A DNA stretch of 64,000 bases from Arthrobacter castelli DSM 16402 (GTDB taxonomy: Bacteria > Actinomycetota > Actinomycetes > Actinomycetales > Micrococcaceae): NCBI RefSeq assembly GCF_000430705.1, contig NZ_AUMN01000002.1, positions 124,001 to 188,000 of the forward strand, written 5' to 3'. Under the pieces are notes generated by a model. That model had not been told where the DNA came from. It ran no database searches and saw only the letters and a list, made by a program, of their open reading frames with translations. The number at the start of each line of letters is the position of its first letter. The first letter of the stretch is position 1. Positions 16,738 to 26,549 of this stretch are shown here, piece after piece. Made by a program: the position numbers and the translations under genes.

Positions 16738-18258
16738 ATGTCGGACTACATCATCGCCATCGATCAGGGAACCACCAGCAGCCGCGCCATCGTCTTCGAC
16801 CATGACGGCAAGATCGTTTCAAGCGGGCAGAAGGAACACGAGCAGATACTTCCCCATGCCGGCTGGGTGGAACACGATCCGGCCGAAATCTGGACCAACA
16901 CCCGCGAGGTGATTGGCACTGCGCTGTCGACAGCCAACCTGACCCGCCACGACATTGTGTCGGTGGGTATCACGAACCAGCGTGAAACCACAGTGATCTG
17001 GGACAAGAACACGGGCGAAGCCGTCTACAACGCGATTGTCTGGCAGGACGCCCGGACCCAGTCCATCGTCGAGGAGCTGGCGGCCGACGGCGGTGCTGAC
17101 CGCTTCAAGGACAAGGTGGGGCTGCCGCTGGCAACCTACTTCTCCGGCACCAAGATCAAGTGGATTATGGACAACGTCGACGGGGTCCGCGAGCGCGCCG
17201 AAGCCGGCGACCTGCTGTTCGGCAATACCGACAGCTGGGTGGTCTGGAACCTCACCGGCGGCACCGACGGCGGCGTGCACATCACCGATGTCACAAATGC
17301 GTCGCGGACCATGTTCATGGATTTGCAGACGCTGCAGTGGGACGACGAAATCCTTGACGTTTTCGGTGTCCCCAAGTCGATGCTGCCCGAGATCAAGTCC
17401 TCCTCGGAGGTGTATGGCCAGGTCCACGGTAACCAGCTGCTGCGTGAGGTTCCCGTCGCCGGTATCCTCGGCGACCAGCAGGCAGCGACCTTCGGCCAGA
17501 CGGCGTTCGACAAGGGAGGCGCGAAAAACACCTACGGCACGGGCAACTTCATGATCGTCAATACCGGCGAGGAAATCGTCCATTCCAAAAATGGATTGCT
17601 CACCACGCTGTGCTACAAGCTCGGCGACGCCAAGCCGGTCTACGCGCTGGAGGGCTCCATCGCGGTCACCGGATCGCTGGTGCAGTGGCTGCGGGACAAT
17701 CTCGGGATGATCAAGTCAGCGCCCGAGATTGAGCAGCTCGCGGATTCGGTCGAGGACAACGGCGGCGTATACATTGTTCCGGCGTTCTCCGGGCTGTTCG
17801 CACCGTACTGGCGCGGCGACGCCCGCGGTGCCATGGTCGGACTGACCCGGTTCGTGAACAAGGGCCACATTGGCCGGGCCGCGCTGGAGGCCACGGCCTT
17901 CCAGTCCCGCGAGGTGCTGGACGCGGCCAACGCCGACGCCGGTGTGGACATGGAGGACATGCGGGTCGACGGCGGCATGGTCGCCAACGATGCCTTGATG
18001 CAGTTCCAGGCGGACATCCTCGGGATCCCGGTCATTCGCCCGGAGATCATTGAAACGACGGCGCTCGGTGCTGCCTATGCTGCCGGATTGGCCGTCGGTT
18101 TCTGGGAGAGCACCGACGAGGTGGCGGCCAATTGGTCGGAGGGCAAGCGCTGGGAGCCGCGGATGGACGCTGCGGAACGCGACCGCCAGCTCCGCCTCTG
18201 GAAGAAGGCAGTGACCCGCACGTTCGACTGGGTCGACGAGGACGTCAGGAACGCCTGA
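16738..18258 (+). CDS. glpK: Glycerol kinase
   Basis: Phosphorylates glycerol to glycerol 3-phosphate, trapping what GlpF admits. The 506-residue protein has the FGGY family phosphate loop [16 protein letters not shown] at the N terminus, QWDDE and [15 protein letters not shown], and the C-terminal signature [14 protein letters not shown] followed by [21 protein letters not shown] at 16738 is preceded by AAAGGAG. Third gene of the glycerol operon; its 3' end faces putA with 82 bp between. Confidence 0.97.
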   Translation: MSDYIIAIDQGTTSSRAIVFDHDGKIVSSGQKEHEQILPHAGWVEHDPAEIWTNTREVIGTALSTANLTRHDIVSVGITNQRETTVIWDKNTGEAVYNAIVWQDARTQSIVEELAADGGADRFKDKVGLPLATYFSGTKIKWIMDNVDGVRERAEAGDLLFGNTDSWVVWNLTGGTDGGVHITDVTNASRTMFMDLQTLQWDDEILDVFGVPKSMLPEIKSSSEVYGQVHGNQLLREVPVAGILGDQQAATFGQTAFDKGGAKNTYGTGNFMIVNTGEEIVHSKNGLLTTLCYKLGDAKPVYALEGSIAVTGSLVQWLRDNLGMIKSAPEIEQLADSVEDNGGVYIVPAFSGLFAPYWRGDARGAMVGLTRFVNKGHIGRAALEATAFQSREVLDAANADAGVDMEDMRVDGGMVANDALMQFQADILGIPVIRPEIIETTALGAAYAAGLAVGFWESTDEVAANWSEGKRWEPRMDAAERDRQLRLWKKAVTRTFDWVDEDVRNA

Positions 18259-18340
18259 GCGCCGACGGCGCCGGGCCTGGTCGAAGAGGCCGGGTATTGA
18301 CGGGTGCGTGCGGCACTGATCGCCGGCCGGCGCGGAGGAC

Positions 18341-21300
18341 TTAGTCCTGCAGCACCTTTTCGGAAAGCCGGTCCGGATTGCCGAACCGGTGGGCCGTGAT
18401 ACTGACCGCCTGCTCGAGCAAAAACGGCAGCAGCTCCAGGCGGCCCGCCGTCGTCACCTCATCATCGTGGACCGCAAGATCCGGGTCCCCGGCGGTGGCT
18501 TCACAGAGCGCACTGTAGCCGCCGCCGATCAGCCGCACCCGGCTATATCCGAGCCGGCCCGCCGCCGCCCGGCGGTGGAAGTCCTCATCCGTCTCAGCGG
18601 TCAGGTCGGTACAGGTCTGCGGCAGCGCGGCAGCCAGTTCCTGGGGTAGCGGCTGCGCCGTGCTGACCTCGAATCCGGCCCCGGAGCGGGCCGCAGCCAG
18701 TACAACGCGGACCAAATCGGTCAGGCTGCCGGCCTGGTTGAGCCGGATCGTCACGCCGGTGGGCAGGTAGCGGAACTCGTTGCGTTCCAATCCCAGCGCC
18801 GTGACATCGATGCTGCGCCCGAATGTCGAGTCATAGGCAGCCTGGTCGGAAACGACTGACCGGGCGAGGAATGCCTGGTCCTGACCGCTGAACAACATGG
18901 CATGCATGATGTCGGCGACGGCGGGGACCAGTTCCACTTCCGTCATCGCCTCACCGGCGGCGGCGTGGCCGTCATCGGGCAGCGGCCGGCGATGCCAGTG
19001 AACCATATGGATCAGGTAATTCGGGCCACCGGCCTTGGCACCGGGGCCCACCGATGAGCGCTTCCACCCGCCAAATGACTGCCGGCGCACGATGGCTCCG
19101 GTAATACCGCGGTTAATGTACAGATTGCCCGCCTGGACCCTGTCGAGCCATACCGGCAGTTCATCGGCATCCATGGTGTGCAGGCCGGCCGTCAGGCCAT
19201 AGACCGGTGCGTTCTGCAGCTCGATGGCCTCCTCGAACGTGTCGGCGGTCATCACCCCAAGCACCGGCCCGAAAAACTCCGTGAGGTGGAAGTGGCTGCC
19301 CGGCTGCACCCCGGCACGCACTCCCGGGGACCAGAGCCTGCCGGACTCGTCCAGTTGCTTCGGCTCAACGGCCCACCACTCGCCGTCGCCCAGGGTGGTC
19401 AGCGCATCTTCCAGCTTTCCGCCCACCGGCTCGATCACCGGGCCCATTTCGGTCTGCGGATCCGCCGGCCAGCCGACTCTCAGCGACGAAACGGCGTCGA
19501 CCAGCTGGTTGCGGAAACGGGACGACTGCGCTGCAGGCCCCACCAGGATCACCAGCGAAGCGGCCGAACATTTCTGCCCGGCGTGGCCGAAGGCCGACTT
19601 GGCGACATGCTCGGCCGCCAGGTCCAGGTCGGCACTGGGCGAGACGATCATCGAGTTCTTGCCACTCGTCTCGGCCAGCAGCGGCAGGTCATGCCTCCAG
19701 GAGCGGAACAGTTTCGCCGTCTCATAGCCGCCGGTCAGGATCACCCGGCCCACGGCGTCGTTGGCAATCAGATGCTCACCGACCGGGCCCTCATCGACGT
19801 CGGCGAAGATCAATACATCCTTCGGCACCCCAGCGGCCCACAACGCTTCAACGATGACGGCGGCGCACCGCTTGGCCTGCGGCGCCGGCTTGACGATGAC
19901 GGCGCTGCCGGTTGCCAGCGGGGCCAGCATGGAACCGGTCGGGATGGCCACCGGGAAGTTCCACGGCGGCGTGACGACCGTCAGCGGCACCGGGTCATAG
20001 CCAGCCGAGCCGGCCGAGCCGATGTTATCGAGCTCTTCGGCCTGCAGCGCATAGTAATTGGCGAAGTCGACCGCCTCGCTGACTTCCGGGTCTGTCTCGG
20101 AGATGGTTTTACCCGCCTCGCTGGCAGCGACCTGGATCAGCCCGGCCCGTTGCCGGGCGAGCTGCCGGGCGGCGGCGCGCAGCACCTCCGCCCGCGCCGG
20201 CGCGCCGCGGGCCGACCACGCCGGCTGAGCCTGCAGTGCCCGCGACACTGCCGCGTCGACGTCGTCGTTGGTGGCCAGGAACGACTCTTCAACCAGCTGC
20301 CGGCCCAGGGTGCACCCGGGAACGCCATCGAGAATCTGCCGGCCCCACTGCCGAATGTGCGGCAACGAGGAGTCGGAATTGGATTCGTTGTCGAATTCAC
20401 CGCTGCCCAGCTCGAGAGCCCGTTGCGGGTCCTGCTGCCGATTCCGCTCCGGGACAAGGGTGTCGACGTGGTTCAGCGAGGCCAGGAAGCGTTCCTTCTC
20501 GCGTTCGAAGAGGGTGGGCTCCGAGGTCAGCTCGAAGACGGCGGACATGAAATTGTCTCCGCTGGCGTTCTCTTCCAGGCGCCTCACCAGATAGCTGATC
20601 GCCACGTCGAACTGCTTGGGATGGACCACCGGAGTGTAGAGCAGCAGCGAGCCGACCTCGTTGCGGACCTGCCGGGCTTGTTCCTCGGCCATGCCCAACA
20701 GCATTTCGTAATCAACCCGGTCCGCCACGCCGCGCCTCAGCGACAGAATCCGGGCGAAGGCGATGTCGAACAGGTTGTGCCCGGCCACGCCGAGACGCAT
20801 GCCGTCCATGTTCTCGGGCCGGAACGCCCAGTCGAGCACCCGCTTATAGTTCGTATCGGTGTCCTGCTTGGTGCCGTAGGTCGCCAGGGGCCAACTGTGC
20901 ACCGCCGCGTCGACATGCTCCATGGGCAGATTCGCCCCCTTGACCAGCCGCACCTTGACGCCCGCACCGCCGTCGGCCACCCGTTGCTTCGCCCACGCCG
21001 TCAACTCCTGCAGGGCGCCAAGGGCATCGGGCAGGTACGCCTGCAGCACAATGCCCGACTCGAAGTTCTTCAGCTCCGGCCGCGACAGCACCCGCTTGAA
21101 GACCGCCAGCGTCAGGTCCAGATCGTGGTATTCCTCCATGTCCAGGTTGATGAACTTCGGCGTCGAAGCCTCCAGGGCCATCTTGTACAGCGGAAAAAGC
21201 CGTTCGGCCACCATCTCGACGGTTTCGTCGAAGGCCCACATATTGAGCCGGCTGACGACAGAGGAAACCTTGATCGAGACGTAGTCGACGTCGTCGCGCG

Positions 21301-21859
21301 CCAGCAGCTGCTTCGTGCCCTCCAGCCGCGCGTCCGCTTCGGATTCGCCAAGCACCGCTTCACCCAGCAGATTCAGGTTCAGCCGGATACCGCTGTCATC
21401 GTCTCCCTGCAAGGTGGCGATCGAGTCGGCCAGCTTGTGCGGGCGGGCATCGACAATCAGGTGCTCCACCATCGAGCGCAGCGCCCGCCGCGCGATGGGC
21501 ACCACGAGCCACGGGACGGCCGGACCCATCAGCCCGCCCAGCTTAACTGCGGCGCGCATGTACCAGGGCAGGAACCGAGGCACTTCCGCGGCCAGTCGGG
21601 ACAGTTCGTGGGCCGCCACGCCCAGGTCTTCGGGACGGATCACCCGGTCCACGAACCCCAGGGTGAAGTCGAGCCCGGCCGGATCCTTGAGCACCTCGGC
21701 CAACAGGGCGGCGGAACGTGACGCCTTCGCCGAGGTCAACTGAACTGGCTCGGGGGCGGTCATATCATCGGGCAGATGCAGCCACCGGCGGACCATACTG
21801 ACGACGTCGTCGGCGAGGTCCGCGGGACGAGGCTCACTTGCTTCAAAACTGTTCGTCAT
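18341..21859 (-). CDS. putA: Bifunctional proline dehydrogenase / L-glutamate gamma-semialdehyde dehydrogenase
   Basis: Converts proline to glutamate in two oxidations, giving electrons to quinone and NAD. The 1172-residue chain has an N-terminal proline dehydrogenase barrel (conserved KVSSVVSRLN, RLVKGANLPMEHVDA, GVAGHNLFDIA, about residues 60-440). The ALDH domain follows (about 510-990) with PWNFPVAIPTGS, the general base region LLAETSGKNS and the catalytic Cys near residue 764 in HAGQKCSAASL. A C-terminal region of about 180 residues continues the ALDH-like fold. No N-terminal ribbon-helix-helix repressor domain is present, so this is not the DNA-binding PutA type. ATG 21859 (MTNSFEASEP) is chosen; a longer frame would overlap the leuS leader region. 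Confidence 0.94.
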   Translation of the reverse strand: MTNSFEASEPRPADLADDVVSMVRRWLHLPDDMTAPEPVQLTSAKASRSAALLAEVLKDPAGLDFTLGFVDRVIRPEDLGVAAHELSRLAAEVPRFLPWYMRAAVKLGGLMGPAVPWLVVPIARRALRSMVEHLIVDARPHKLADSIATLQGDDDSGIRLNLNLLGEAVLGESEADARLEGTKQLLARDDVDYVSIKVSSVVSRLNMWAFDETVEMVAERLFPLYKMALEASTPKFINLDMEEYHDLDLTLAVFKRVLSRPELKNFESGIVLQAYLPDALGALQELTAWAKQRVADGGAGVKVRLVKGANLPMEHVDAAVHSWPLATYGTKQDTDTNYKRVLDWAFRPENMDGMRLGVAGHNLFDIAFARILSLRRGVADRVDYEMLLGMAEEQARQVRNEVGSLLLYTPVVHPKQFDVAISYLVRRLEENASGDNFMSAVFELTSEPTLFEREKERFLASLNHVDTLVPERNRQQDPQRALELGSGEFDNESNSDSSLPHIRQWGRQILDGVPGCTLGRQLVEESFLATNDDVDAAVSRALQAQPAWSARGAPARAEVLRAAARQLARQRAGLIQVAASEAGKTISETDPEVSEAVDFANYYALQAEELDNIGSAGSAGYDPVPLTVVTPPWNFPVAIPTGSMLAPLATGSAVIVKPAPQAKRCAAVIVEALWAAGVPKDVLIFADVDEGPVGEHLIANDAVGRVILTGGYETAKLFRSWRHDLPLLAETSGKNSMIVSPSADLDLAAEHVAKSAFGHAGQKCSAASLVILVGPAAQSSRFRNQLVDAVSSLRVGWPADPQTEMGPVIEPVGGKLEDALTTLGDGEWWAVEPKQLDESGRLWSPGVRAGVQPGSHFHLTEFFGPVLGVMTADTFEEAIELQNAPVYGLTAGLHTMDADELPVWLDRVQAGNLYINRGITGAIVRRQSFGGWKRSSVGPGAKAGGPNYLIHMVHWHRRPLPDDGHAAAGEAMTEVELVPAVADIMHAMLFSGQDQAFLARSVVSDQAAYDSTFGRSIDVTALGLERNEFRYLPTGVTIRLNQAGSLTDLVRVVLAAARSGAGFEVSTAQPLPQELAAALPQTCTDLTAETDEDFHRRAAAGRLGYSRVRLIGGGYSALCEATAGDPDLAVHDDEVTTAGRLELLPFLLEQAVSITAHRFGNPDRLSEKVLQD

Positions 21860-21926
21860 AATCTGACGATAGACCGCTAAAGGGCAGTGGAACCACCCTG
21901 GCGGGCTCACTGGCACCCTCCTGCGC

Positions 21927-21932
21927 TAAAGT
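21927..21932 (+). promoter_or_regulatory. Putative -10 box of the leuS leader
   Basis: TAAAGT ends six bases before the leader ATG at 21939, which would place the transcript start on or beside that ATG. No good -35 box is visible. Confidence 0.4.
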
Positions 21933-21938
21933 AGGCAT

Positions 21939-21959
21939 ATGAAGACGCTCCTGCTTTAG
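21939..21959 (+). CDS. Leucine leader peptide MKTLLL upstream of leuS
   Basis: A six-codon frame, ATG AAG ACG CTC CTG CTT TAG, with three consecutive leucine codons. It is immediately followed by a hairpin (21963-21985) and a second hairpin with a T-run (21988-22012), then leuS. This is the classic arrangement of a leader-peptide attenuator: ribosome stalling at Leu codons when charged tRNA-Leu is scarce would alter RNA folding and let transcription reach leuS. The ribosome site is weak (AGTAGG four bases upstream) and the transcript may be leaderless. No protein role is expected beyond sensing. Confidence 0.7.
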   Translation: MKTLLL

Positions 21960-21962
21960 CCG

Positions 21963-22012
21963 GCCGCGCAGTGCATCTGTGCGGCGTGCCCCTCCACTGT
22001 CGAGGGGCTTTT
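21963..22012 (+). terminator. Attenuator hairpins of leuS
   Basis: First stem: GCCGCGCA (21963-21970) pairs with TGTGCGGC (21978-21985), eight pairs including one G-U, 7-nt loop, starting just after the leader stop. Second stem: GCCCCTC (21988-21994) with GAGGGGC (22002-22008), 7-nt loop, followed by TTTT (22009-22012), an intrinsic terminator. A further small palindrome TGCATG-TT-CATGCA lies at 22012-22025. The antiterminator pairing was not settled by eye. Confidence 0.7.
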
Positions 22013-22048
22013 GCATGTTCATGCAGCAGGACCAGGAGCGAAACCGAT

Positions 22049-24577
22049 TTGAAGGACAAACACAGAGTCGAGGCATTTGTGAGTGCGCAACCGGAAACAG
22101 GGCAGCCGGCCCGGGACAGCTATGACTTTGCTGCGATGGAGGCAAAGTGGCCCTCCGTGTGGGAAGACCTGAGGGTATTCGAACCTGCCGACGACGGTTC
22201 CCGCGAACGCCGCTACGTGCTCGATATGTTCCCGTACCCCTCCGGCGACCTGCACATGGGCCACGCCGAAGCATTTGCCATGGGCGACGTCGTCGCACGC
22301 TACCTGCGCCAGCGCGGCTTTGACGTGCTGCACCCCATTGGCTGGGACTCATTCGGGCTGCCGGCCGAAAATGCCGCGATCAAGCGCGATGCGCATCCAG
22401 CCGAGTGGACCTATGCCAATATCGATACCCAGGCCGCCTCCTTCCGGCGGTACGCGATCAGCGTGGACTGGTCGCGGCGGCTGCACACCTCAGACCCGGA
22501 GTACTACCGCTGGACCCAGTGGCTGTTCTTGAAGTTCTACGAGCGCTCGTTGGCCTATCGGCGCAAGTCGCCCGTCAACTGGTGCCCATACGACCAGACG
22601 GTGCTGGCCAACGAGCAAGTCGTCAACGGGATGTGCGAGCGGTGCGGCACCGCGGTGACGAAGAAGAACCTGAACCAGTGGTATTTCAAGATCACCGAGT
22701 ACGCCGACCGGTTGCTCGAGGATATGGACCAGCTTGAAGGCCACTGGCCGGACCGGGTGCTGGCCATGCAACGCAATTGGATCGGCCGGTCAGAGGGCGC
22801 CCATGCGCGCTTCGCCATTGAGGCCGACGCCGGACTGCCGGGGCGGGAAGTGGAAGTATTCACCACCCGGCCTGACACCTTGTACGGGGCCACGTTCTTT
22901 GTGGTCGCGGCCGACTCCGACCTGGCCGTGGAACTGGTCGCGGCCGAGCAGGCCGCGCAACTGGACGACTACCGTGAACAGGTCAAGTCGCTGTCCGAAA
23001 TCGAGCGTCAGTCGACCGAACGGCCCAAGACCGGCGTGTTCCTGGGACGGTACGCGGTCAACCCGCTCAATGGCGAGAAACTGCCGGTATGGGCCGCGGA
23101 TTACGTGCTGGCCGAATACGGCACCGGCGCCATCATGGCCGTACCGGCCCATGACCAGCGTGACCTGGACTTCGCCCGTGCGTTCGACCTGCCGGTGCGG
23201 GCAGTGCTGGACACCGGCGAGGCGGACCCGGCCGAATCCGGTGTTGCCACCACTGGCGAAGGGACGCTGGTCAATTCCGGGTTCCTGGACGGCATGGATA
23301 AGACCGCGGCCATCGGCGCGGCAACAGCGAAGCTCGAAGACGCCGGGGCGGGGGAGAAGACTGTCAATTTCCGGCTGCGCGACTGGTTGCTGTCCCGGCA
23401 GCGTTTTTGGGGAACCCCGATACCGATCATCCACTGTCCGGACTGCGGGGAAGTGGCGGTGCCCGAGGACCAGCTGCCGGTGACGCTGCCCGAGGGGATG
23501 CGCGGCGAGGCGCTGGCCCCGCAGGGCACCTCGCCCTTGGCCGCCGCCGAGGACTGGGTCCGGGTGTCGTGCCCGGACTGCGGGGGCGAAGCCCAACGGG
23601 ACACCGACACGATGGACACGTTCGTCGACTCCTCCTGGTATTTCCTGCGCTTCGCATCGCCGCACTTCGCCGACGGCCCGTTCGACGTCGATGCAGTGAA
23701 CCAGTGGATGCCGGTGGCCCAATATGTCGGCGGCGTCGAACATGCGATTCTGCACCTGTTGTACAGCCGCTTCTTCACCAAGGTGCTCCAGGACATGGGA
23801 CTGGTGCAGTTCAACGAACCCTTCAGCGCGTTGCTGAACCAGGGGCAGGTGATTAATGGCGGCAAGGCCATGAGCAAGTCCCTGGGCAACGGCGTGGACC
23901 TGGGGGAGCAGCTGGACGCATACGGCGTCGACGCCGTCCGGTTGACCATGATTTTCGCCTCGCCGCCCGAAGACGACGTGGACTGGGCGGATGTTTCCCC
24001 GTCCGCCTCCGCCCGGTTCCTGGCCCGCGCCTGGCGCCTCGGCCAGGACGTGACCAGCGCCGTCGACGTCGACCGCGCCAGCGGGGATACAGAACTGCGT
24101 GCCACCGTCCACCGGACGGTGAACGAGGCTGCCGAGCTGATCAACAGCCACAAGTTCAACGTGGTGGTGGCCAGGGCCATGGAACTGGTCAACGCCACCC
24201 GCAAGGCCATCGACAGCGGCCCCGGACCAGCCGATCCCGCGGTCCGCGAGGCCGCCGAAGCCGTCGCCGTGCTGCTGAGCCTCTTCGCGCCCTACACCGC
24301 GGAGGACCTGTGGGCGAAACTCGGCAGGGAAGCGTCAGTGGTCACGGCCGGCTGGCCCCGGGTCGACGAACAGCTGCTGGTGCGCGAGACCATCACCGCG
24401 GTGGTCCAGGTCCAGGGCAAGGTCCGTGACCGCTTGCAGGTTCCGGCCGATATCGGCGAAGCCGAGTTGCAGGCGCTGGCGCTGGAGTCCGAGGCCGTGA
24501 GCCGCAGCCTGGACGGGCGGCAGATCCGCAAGGTGATCATACGCGCTCCCAAGCTCGTCAATATCGTCCCGGCGTAG
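22049..24577 (+). CDS. leuS: Leucyl-tRNA synthetase
   Basis: Charges tRNA-Leu. Class I signatures are present: the HIGH-type [15 protein letters not shown] near the N terminus and [11 protein letters not shown] in the C-terminal half, with the CP1 editing domain between ([28 protein letters not shown]). About 842 residues. TTG 22049 is used because AGGAGCG (22033-22039) lies at good spacing; GTG 22079 (MSAQPETG), with GAGG five bases upstream, is also possible and closer to the family's usual N terminus. Upstream lies a leucine-codon leader and attenuator, so expression probably follows the supply of charged tRNA-Leu. Divergent from putA. Confidence 0.96.
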   Translation: MKDKHRVEAFVSAQPETGQPARDSYDFAAMEAKWPSVWEDLRVFEPADDGSRERRYVLDMFPYPSGDLHMGHAEAFAMGDVVARYLRQRGFDVLHPIGWDSFGLPAENAAIKRDAHPAEWTYANIDTQAASFRRYAISVDWSRRLHTSDPEYYRWTQWLFLKFYERSLAYRRKSPVNWCPYDQTVLANEQVVNGMCERCGTAVTKKNLNQWYFKITEYADRLLEDMDQLEGHWPDRVLAMQRNWIGRSEGAHARFAIEADAGLPGREVEVFTTRPDTLYGATFFVVAADSDLAVELVAAEQAAQLDDYREQVKSLSEIERQSTERPKTGVFLGRYAVNPLNGEKLPVWAADYVLAEYGTGAIMAVPAHDQRDLDFARAFDLPVRAVLDTGEADPAESGVATTGEGTLVNSGFLDGMDKTAAIGAATAKLEDAGAGEKTVNFRLRDWLLSRQRFWGTPIPIIHCPDCGEVAVPEDQLPVTLPEGMRGEALAPQGTSPLAAAEDWVRVSCPDCGGEAQRDTDTMDTFVDSSWYFLRFASPHFADGPFDVDAVNQWMPVAQYVGGVEHAILHLLYSRFFTKVLQDMGLVQFNEPFSALLNQGQVINGGKAMSKSLGNGVDLGEQLDAYGVDAVRLTMIFASPPEDDVDWADVSPSASARFLARAWRLGQDVTSAVDVDRASGDTELRATVHRTVNEAAELINSHKFNVVVARAMELVNATRKAIDSGPGPADPAVREAAEAVAVLLSLFAPYTAEDLWAKLGREASVVTAGWPRVDEQLLVRETITAVVQVQGKVRDRLQVPADIGEAELQALALESEAVSRSLDGRQIRKVIIRAPKLVNIVPA

Positions 24578-24603
24578 CCGCACGCAGCCGCACGCAGCCG
24601 CAC
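24576..24603 (+). repeat. 10-bp tandem repeat after leuS
   Basis: TAGCCGCACG-CAGCCGCACG-CAGCCGCACC: three near-identical decamers begin at the leuS stop codon. Confidence 0.75.
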
Positions 24604-24628
24604 CGAGCCACCCTGCAGACGCTGAGCC

Positions 24629-25546
24629 ATGATGCCAACCGGGCCCATGCCGGATGACACCGGCCGCATTGCGGTGGTCACGGACTCCGCGGCGGCACTG
24701 CCGGCTTCCTGGGTGCGGGACGCTGCCGCCCGCGGCAGGTTCGCGGTGGTGCCCATGCCGGTGATGGTCGACGGCGATATTTTCGATGAAGGCGTTGACG
24801 ACCTCCGCGACGCCCTGCGCGCAGCGCTCGAAGCCGGCAGCCCGGTCCGGACGTCGCGACCGTCCCCGGGACAGTTCAGCCGGATCTATGGCGAGCTTGC
24901 CGCGAAGGGGATCACCGGCATCGTGTCCGTGCATATCTCGGCATCGCTGTCCGGTACCGCCGATACGGCCCGGCTGGCCGCCTCGACCGCCCCGGTGCCG
25001 GTCAATGTGATCGACTCACGGACCGTCGGCATGGCCCAGGGGTACGGGGTGCAGGCGGCGCTCGCCGTGGCTGAAGCCTCAGGCACGATGGAGGCGGCAG
25101 CGGCGGCCGCAAGGCAGGCGTGCGGAGCGTGTTCGGTCTACTTTTACGTTCCCTCACTGGAACAACTGCGCCGTGGCGGGAGGGTCGGAGCGGCGGCCTC
25201 CTGGCTGGGAACTGTGCTGTCCATCAAACCGATTCTCGGGCTCCGTGACGGAACGGTGGTTCCGGTCGAACGGGTCAGGTCAACGGCGAAGGCCGTGAGC
25301 CGGCTCGAGGAACTGGCCCTGGCTGCGTCCGGATCCAACGACGCAGCCCGATGGGCGGTGCACCACTTTGATAACCGGCAACCGGCCCAGGAACTTTCCA
25401 TCAGACTGGGACTGCGCAGTGGAGCCGCCGACGGCGGGCAGCTGACAACGCTTCCGGCGGTGCTTGCCGCTCACACCGGTCTGGGCACGCTGGGGGTGGT
25501 GGTGCCCGGCCCCGCCACAGACACCTCCTCCACAACCGAACCTTGA
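24629..25546 (+). CDS. DegV-family (fatty-acid-binding) protein
   Basis: A 305-residue DegV-fold protein. In Firmicutes such proteins (FakB) present fatty acids to a kinase; a FakA partner is not seen here, so the role is open. Family features are the N-terminal AVVTDSAAALP, the ligand-site SVHISASLSGT (conserved Ser), VIDSRTVGMAQG, and LRRGGRVGAAASWLGTVLSIKPIL. ATG 24629 or ATG 24647 (MPDDTGRIAVV) could be the start; the second fits the family better but 24629 is kept. Followed by the competence genes in the same direction. Confidence 0.9.
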   Translation: MMPTGPMPDDTGRIAVVTDSAAALPASWVRDAAARGRFAVVPMPVMVDGDIFDEGVDDLRDALRAALEAGSPVRTSRPSPGQFSRIYGELAAKGITGIVSVHISASLSGTADTARLAASTAPVPVNVIDSRTVGMAQGYGVQAALAVAEASGTMEAAAAAARQACGACSVYFYVPSLEQLRRGGRVGAAASWLGTVLSIKPILGLRDGTVVPVERVRSTAKAVSRLEELALAASGSNDAARWAVHHFDNRQPAQELSIRLGLRSGAADGGQLTTLPAVLAAHTGLGTLGVVVPGPATDTSSTTEP

Positions 25547-25613
25547 TCCGGCGCAGTCCACATGGGGCAGCAGCTCGGTTCCGGCTGACGGCCCGGGTTC
25601 CTAGCGTGAAGCT

Positions 25614-26549
25614 ATGGGCAAGCATGAATGGATGACGCGGCGGACGTCCCGGTCCAGGTATCAGGATGTCGGGCACCAACACGAACCCATGGCGTCCGGC
25701 AGCCGCACTCGATGGTGGGTCGGGCGGGCAGCGGCCTGGGTTGCTGTCGGGCTGGTCGCCGGAATGATTGCCATGTTGTGGTTGACGGGGGCATTCGCGG
25801 AGCCCGAACGCACAGTGACGAAGATCGCCACCGCCGGGGGCGCCGCGGCCGCGGCCGGTGCCCCGGGCGGGCAGGATGACAGCGGCGGCAGCACCGGCGG
25901 CGGTATCGGGAACAGCGACAGCGGCGGCAGCGAAAGCAGCGGCGTCGGGAACAGCGGCGGAACGGCCGGACAATCAGAGCGCAAACGAAAGACCGGAGCC
26001 GCTGTCGCCGGAGGCCGGCCAACGGCCACAGCGGGGTCCGCCGGTGAACAGGGGGACAAGCTGGTCGTGCACGTGGCCGGGGCCGTGAAGGACCCGGGCA
26101 TTGTCACACTGGAGCAGGGCAGCCGGGTCCACGAAGCCGTCACCGCCGCCGGCGGCCCCCGGAACAAGGCGCAGCTGGGCGCCATAAACCTGGCGGCCCC
26201 GGTGCAGGACGGCCAACAGTTGTATGTGCCCGAACGGGGCGAAGTGCCGGCCAATGGGACGGCTGCTTCAGGGTCCGAACCGGCCACAGGCTCCGGATCG
26301 GTGTCCGAGGCGTCAGGCAACGCAGAATCCGGTGCCGAGCCCACGCCGGTGGTCAATATCAATACGGCTGATGAAACCGAACTGAGCACCTTGCCGGGTG
26401 TGGGGCCGGTACTCTCCGGGCGCATCGTTGACTGGCGGAAGGAACATGGCGCCTTCGGGTCGGTGGCCGAACTTGATGCAGTATCCGGAATCGGCGAGAA
26501 GATGATGGCCACCCTCACCGGGCTCGTGACCGTGTCGCATGGTCTCTGA
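25614..26549 (+). CDS. comEA: ComEA-type competence DNA-binding protein
   Basis: Membrane-anchored receptor that binds double-stranded DNA during transformation. The 311-residue protein has a cytoplasmic tail, one membrane segment at about residues 37-60, a long Gly/Ser-rich low-complexity stalk (about 75-140), an SLBB domain (VHVAGAVKDPGIVTLEQGSRV, about 152-210), and a C-terminal helix-hairpin-helix DNA-binding domain (VVNINTADETELSTLPGVGPVLSGRIVDWR). Stop overlaps the comEC start by 11 bases. The late competence pair suggests an uptake machine, though the pilus genes are outside the window. Confidence 0.93.
   Translation: MGKHEWMTRRTSRSRYQDVGHQHEPMASGSRTRWWVGRAAAWVAVGLVAGMIAMLWLTGAFAEPERTVTKIATAGGAAAAAGAPGGQDDSGGSTGGGIGNSDSGGSESSGVGNSGGTAGQSERKRKTGAAVAGGRPTATAGSAGEQGDKLVVHVAGAVKDPGIVTLEQGSRVHEAVTAAGGPRNKAQLGAINLAAPVQDGQQLYVPERGEVPANGTAASGSEPATGSGSVSEASGNAESGAEPTPVVNINTADETELSTLPGVGPVLSGRIVDWRKEHGAFGSVAELDAVSGIGEKMMATLTGLVTVSHGL

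Noticed and set aside
18259-18340. Intrinsic terminator between glpK and putA
   Set aside because: CCGGGCCT/AGGCCGGG pairs imperfectly and lacks a T-run, so it was not called.
19178-21721. An open frame of about 847 codons antisense to putA
   Set aside because: It mirrors the putA codons; the product is His/Gln/Arg/Gly-rich without recognisable domains, and putA on the other strand is complete with all catalytic motifs. High-GC genes commonly leave such open antisense frames.
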